Positions 12,503 through 15,377 of a stretch of DNA of 15,377 nt are shown here, one piece after another. Under the pieces are notes generated by a model. The model saw only the letters and a list, made by a program, of their open reading frames with translations. It searched no databases and was not told where the DNA came from. The position numbers were made by a program, and so were the translations under genes. Position 1 is the stretch's first letter. Each line of letters starts with the position of its first letter. The DNA is taken from NCBI GenBank assembly GCA_016296235.1, contig JAEDJR010000024.1, forward strand, positions 1-15,377. The letters are read 5' to 3'. This stretch comes from Oscillospiraceae bacterium. Its GTDB lineage: Bacteria > Bacillota > Clostridia > Oscillospirales > Oscillospiraceae.

Positions 12503-15019
12503 ATGAAAAAACGATTGCTTGCGCTGCTGCTTGCGCTTGTGCTGGCAGCGGGGCTGCTCTGGGGCGGCCTGACCTATTTCGACTTTGTCTCCCGGACGAT
12601 TTACGATGAGAGCGTTGCGCACCTTGTCGAAATCTTCCACCAGGCGAATCAGACGCTGCACAATCTGGTGTCTGTCAACTGGAGCCGGATGCGAATGTGG
12701 GAGCTCTATCTGGAGGCGGCGGAAAACGAAGCGGATATTGCGGCCTATGTCAATCAGGCCCGGGAGGAGAGCAACTTCACCGATTTCTATTTCATTTCCC
12801 GGAACGGTGACTATCTGACGCTGGAGGGACGGCGGGGCTACCTGGAATTGCGGGAGAAGCTGTCGGAACTGATTCTGGAGAAGCAGCCTGTCATCGCCAA
12901 TTCCGTTGTCCCGGACAAGCCGGAAATCATGGTGTTTGCCGTTCCTGCCGCGCAGGGGCGCTACCGAGACTTTGACTATGAGGCCATTGCCATAACCTTC
13001 AACAACTCCGACATGGTGGAGGCGCTGAAAATCTCTGCCTTCGCGGGACAAGCCGGCACCTTTGCGGTTCTGCCGGACGGCCGGGTCGTTGTGGATAACG
13101 GCAGCGAGAATCTGAAGAATATCCGGAATATTTTTGCCCTGCTGGAGAAATCCGTCCGTCTGACCGAGACGGAGATTGCAGCCTTGCAGGAGGATTTTCT
13201 CGCGGGCAATCCCGGCGAACTGGTGTTTGACGTGAAGGGCAGAGACTACTATCTGATTTACGAGCCTGCGAATTTTCAGGGCTGGACAGTCCTGGGAATT
13301 GTACCCACCGATGTGGTCAATGCCAGCATGAACAAGCTCCAGTCCATCACCACAATCGTGGTGTCGGTCGTTGTCATCAGTCTGGCCATGACGATTCTGC
13401 TGCTGGTGATTCTGCAGAACCGGCAGAAGCTGAAACGGAAGGATCATGAGCTGCTTGTCCGCGACGAACTGTTTTCCCAGCTGTCCATCAACGTCAACGA
13501 TGTCTTCCTGATGGTGGATGCAAAGGACCTTCGCGTCGAGTATGTGAGCCCCAACATTGAGAAGCTGCTTGGGATCCCGGAGCGGCTGGTTCGCAGTGAT
13601 ATCCTCGAGATCGGGAATCTGATCCGGGCGGACAAATCGGTCCGCATTTCGGATCAGCTTTCGGAAATTCTGCCCGGCGAGCAATGTGAGTGGGACAGAG
13701 CGTATGTCCATCAGAAAACCGGCGAAGAGCGATGGTTCCGTGTGACAATCTTCTGCACAGTCATTCAGGGCGAGAAGAAGTACATTCTGGACCTGTCCGA
13801 CCGCACCGGTGACAGGAGGATCAATCAGGAGCTGGAGGACGCGGTGCATACTGCGGAGAATGCAAGCCGGGCCAAGACGGTCTTCCTGAATAATATGTCC
13901 CATGACATTCGGACGCCGATGAATGCGATCATCAACTATACCAATATCGCGATCAAGCATGAAACGAAGCCGGAAATCAGAAACTGCCTGAAAAAGATCG
14001 GGGAAAGCTCCGAGCACCTGCTGACCCTGATTAACGATGTGCTGGACATCAGCCGGATCGAGAGCGGCAAGATCAAATCCGCGCCGGTCCCCGTGGATAT
14101 CACGACGGTTGCCGAGACGGTGCTGAGCATCATGCATGGGTTCCTGTCCAATCGGAATATCACATTCCGCACGGATCTTGCGGTACCGGAAATGCCCTAT
14201 GTGCTGGCGGACGCGGTGCGGATCCGGGAGGTGCTGGTGAATATCCTGGGCAATGCGGTGAAGTTTACGGAGGACGGCGGAAGCATCAGCTTTGAAGCCA
14301 GCTACCATCCCGGCACGGATCACCGGCACATCACGGTGCGTTACCGCATTGCGGATACCGGTGTGGGTATGAACGAGGCGTATTTGGAGCAGATTTATGA
14401 TGAGTTTTCTCAGGAGGACAATGGCGCGCGGACGCAGTATAAGGGCACAGGTCTGGGCATGGCCATCACCAAACGATATGTGGATCTGATGGGCGGCACC
14501 ATATCGGTGGAGAGCAAAAAGGGCGCGGGTTCCACCTTCACGGTGGAGATTCCCCTGGAGCTTACCGAGGAAAGCAATGTGCAGAAGCAGACGATTCCCG
14601 ACGCCGGGACAGACCTGACGGGCGTCAGAATCCTGCTGGCGGAGGACAATGACCTGAATGCGGAGATTGCCGTGATGCTGATGGAGGAACTGGGCATCCT
14701 GGTGACCAGAGCCTCCGACGGAAAAGAAGCCGTAAAAATATTTGCGGATCATCCGAAGGATACGTTCCATATGATTTTCATGGACATTATGATGCCGGAG
14801 ATGAACGGCTATGAAGCCACAGCGTGCATTCGCGCCATGCAGGATCGTCCGGATGCCCGTGGGATCCCCATCATTGCCATGACAGCCAATGCCTTCGCGG
14901 AGGATGTTCAGGCGTCTTACGATGCGGGCATGAACGGGCATCTGTCAAAACCGATTGTCATGGAAGAGATTGTAAAGGCGATTGTGGGAAATCTGAACTG
15001 CTCACTGTGCGGTACATAA
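12503..15019 (+). CDS. Hybrid sensor histidine kinase (Cache-like sensor, PAS, HisKA, HATPase, receiver)
   Basis: An 838-residue membrane kinase. TM1 about 4-24; an extracellular sensor about 25-275 resembling dCache; TM2 about 282-306; PAS about 320-440; HisKA with the H-box NNMSHDIRTPMNAI (His467); HATPase_c with N-box NILGNAVKFT, G1 DTGVGM and G2 KGTGLGMAI; C-terminal receiver about 710-828 with acidic AEDND, phospho-acceptor Asp761 in FMDIMMPEMNG and LSKPI lysine. All catalytic motifs look intact. ATG 12503 is chosen because AAAGGAGGA (12487-12495) lies just upstream; an in-frame ATG at 12473 lacks a site. It has no output domain of its own, so it should pass phosphate through Hpt H60 to a separate regulator, the LytTR protein being the nearest. 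Confidence 0.94.
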   Translation: MKKRLLALLLALVLAAGLLWGGLTYFDFVSRTIYDESVAHLVEIFHQANQTLHNLVSVNWSRMRMWELYLEAAENEADIAAYVNQAREESNFTDFYFISRNGDYLTLEGRRGYLELREKLSELILEKQPVIANSVVPDKPEIMVFAVPAAQGRYRDFDYEAIAITFNNSDMVEALKISAFAGQAGTFAVLPDGRVVVDNGSENLKNIRNIFALLEKSVRLTETEIAALQEDFLAGNPGELVFDVKGRDYYLIYEPANFQGWTVLGIVPTDVVNASMNKLQSITTIVVSVVVISLAMTILLLVILQNRQKLKRKDHELLVRDELFSQLSINVNDVFLMVDAKDLRVEYVSPNIEKLLGIPERLVRSDILEIGNLIRADKSVRISDQLSEILPGEQCEWDRAYVHQKTGEERWFRVTIFCTVIQGEKKYILDLSDRTGDRRINQELEDAVHTAENASRAKTVFLNNMSHDIRTPMNAIINYTNIAIKHETKPEIRNCLKKIGESSEHLLTLINDVLDISRIESGKIKSAPVPVDITTVAETVLSIMHGFLSNRNITFRTDLAVPEMPYVLADAVRIREVLVNILGNAVKFTEDGGSISFEASYHPGTDHRHITVRYRIADTGVGMNEAYLEQIYDEFSQEDNGARTQYKGTGLGMAITKRYVDLMGGTISVESKKGAGSTFTVEIPLELTEESNVQKQTIPDAGTDLTGVRILLAEDNDLNAEIAVMLMEELGILVTRASDGKEAVKIFADHPKDTFHMIFMDIMMPEMNGYEATACIRAMQDRPDARGIPIIAMTANAFAEDVQASYDAGMNGHLSKPIVMEEIVKAIVGNLNCSLCGT

Positions 15020-15037
15020 ATCCTGCTGAAACAGAAC

Positions 15038-15078
15038 ATGGTCAGAGAACAGGGCGGATGCGCCGGTTCTCTGACCAT
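15038..15078 (+). terminator. Probable terminator hairpin after the hybrid kinase gene
   Basis: A perfect 13-bp stem ATGGTCAGAGAAC / GTTCTCTGACCAT (15038-15050 with 15066-15078) with a further 4-bp inner stem. The tail CAGTATATTATG is AT-rich but not a true T tract, so it may be a message-stabilising hairpin rather than an efficient terminator. Confidence 0.6.
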
Positions 15079-15246
15079 CAGTATATTATGCACTTTCTGC
15101 CGGACTTGCAATCTTGAGCTATTTGCGCTGCTGTTCCAGCGTTTCCGAACGGTTTTGCTCGTCGATTAAAAGAACAGCAGGCTGCTGATCCACTGTGTCC
15201 GCACGGTTTGGAGGTAATGTGGTGATTGTGAATGGCCGTGTTTTAC
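15079..15246. other. Gene-free interval between convergent genes
   Basis: No supported gene. CTGCTGTTC (15128-15136) and GAACAGCAG (15172-15180) form a 9-bp inverted repeat. On minus, a short CAGCA-GCC-TGCTG hairpin followed by TTCTTTTAA could be a weak terminator for the sugar kinase. Confidence 0.4.
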
Positions 15247-15377
15247 TTACCGCTGGACACGGCCGGAGCCATCGCCGCCGGCCAGCTTTTCCACCTCGGA
15301 GACAGATACGCGGTTGAAGTCACCCTCGATGGAGTGCTTCAGCGCGGAGGCCGCCACGGCGAATTCCACCGCCGCCT
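15247..15377 (-). CDS. PfkB-family sugar kinase, likely 2-dehydro-3-deoxygluconokinase (3' end only)
   Basis: Only the last 42 codons are in the window; the gene runs off the right edge. The readable C terminus contains EFAVAASALKHSIEGDFNRV followed by GGDGSGRVQR and a TAA stop. The KHSIEGDFNRV...GGDxSGRVQR ending is characteristic of bacterial KDG-kinase-like PfkB proteins, which phosphorylate 2-keto-3-deoxygluconate in uronate/pectin breakdown. The substrate-defining N-terminal part is not visible, so the specific enzyme is a likely rather than firm call. It is convergent with the hybrid kinase gene. Confidence 0.82.
   Translation of the reverse strand, partial: AAVEFAVAASALKHSIEGDFNRVSVSEVEKLAGGDGSGRVQR

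Noticed and set aside
12464..14941. Long antisense open frame (825 codons) opposite the hybrid kinase
   Set aside because: Same reason: low-complexity His/Arg/Gln composition with no recognisable motif, while the sense frame has intact kinase and receiver motifs.

Overview
The window reads as chromosomal DNA of a Clostridia-class Bacillota (Firmicutes) bacterium, most like the high-GC gut Oscillospiraceae/Ruminococcaceae. The signs are a Firmicutes-type infC-rpmI-rplT operon with an attenuator leader, strong AGGAGG ribosome binding sites, a DUF1836 gene, a Spo0A-type DNA-binding domain, LytTR signalling, and GC-rich palindromic intergenic repeats. Genus-level assignment is inference.

Layout: (1) 1-390 is gene-free and holds a short-period array of a hairpin-ended repeat element, then an intrinsic terminator. 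(2) 398-2741 is a TetR regulator / ABC ATPase / ABC permease operon with overlapping genes and a promoter inside an inverted repeat. (3) 2739-2887 is a large imperfect palindrome between convergent genes. (4) 2909-4803 (minus) carries a GT28/MGDG-synthase-like glycosyltransferase and an SGNH hydrolase. They are divergent from a DUF1836 regulator (4940-5407) across a palindrome-rich promoter region. (5) 5429-6805 is the IF3-L35-L20 operon with promoter, leader attenuator, a probable AUC start codon for infC, and a terminator. (6) 6848-8513 holds a HAD phosphatase and a membrane-anchored serine hydrolase of the class A beta-lactamase/PBP fold. (7) 8561-15078 is a signalling island: a stand-alone Spo0A C-terminal domain (minus), and on plus a LytTR response regulator, an Hpt protein, a lipoprotein joining a solute-binding domain to a 5'-nucleotidase C-terminal domain, and a hybrid histidine kinase with an extracellular sensor, PAS, kinase and receiver. 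(8) The right edge holds the 3' end of a PfkB sugar kinase on minus.

The signalling island is the most interesting part. It encodes every step of a His-Asp-His-Asp relay (hybrid kinase H467 to D761, Hpt H60, LytTR regulator D60) plus a putative external ligand receptor. No ABC permease is present to make the binding protein a transporter. I infer a ligand-sensing phosphorelay, possibly for a nucleoside/nucleotide or sugar-like ligand, with a receiver-less Spo0A-like DNA-binding protein divergently encoded as possible second output.

Smaller points of note are the AUC start of infC with its alternative leader pairing, the compensated hairpins in the left repeat array, and the palindromes at several promoters.
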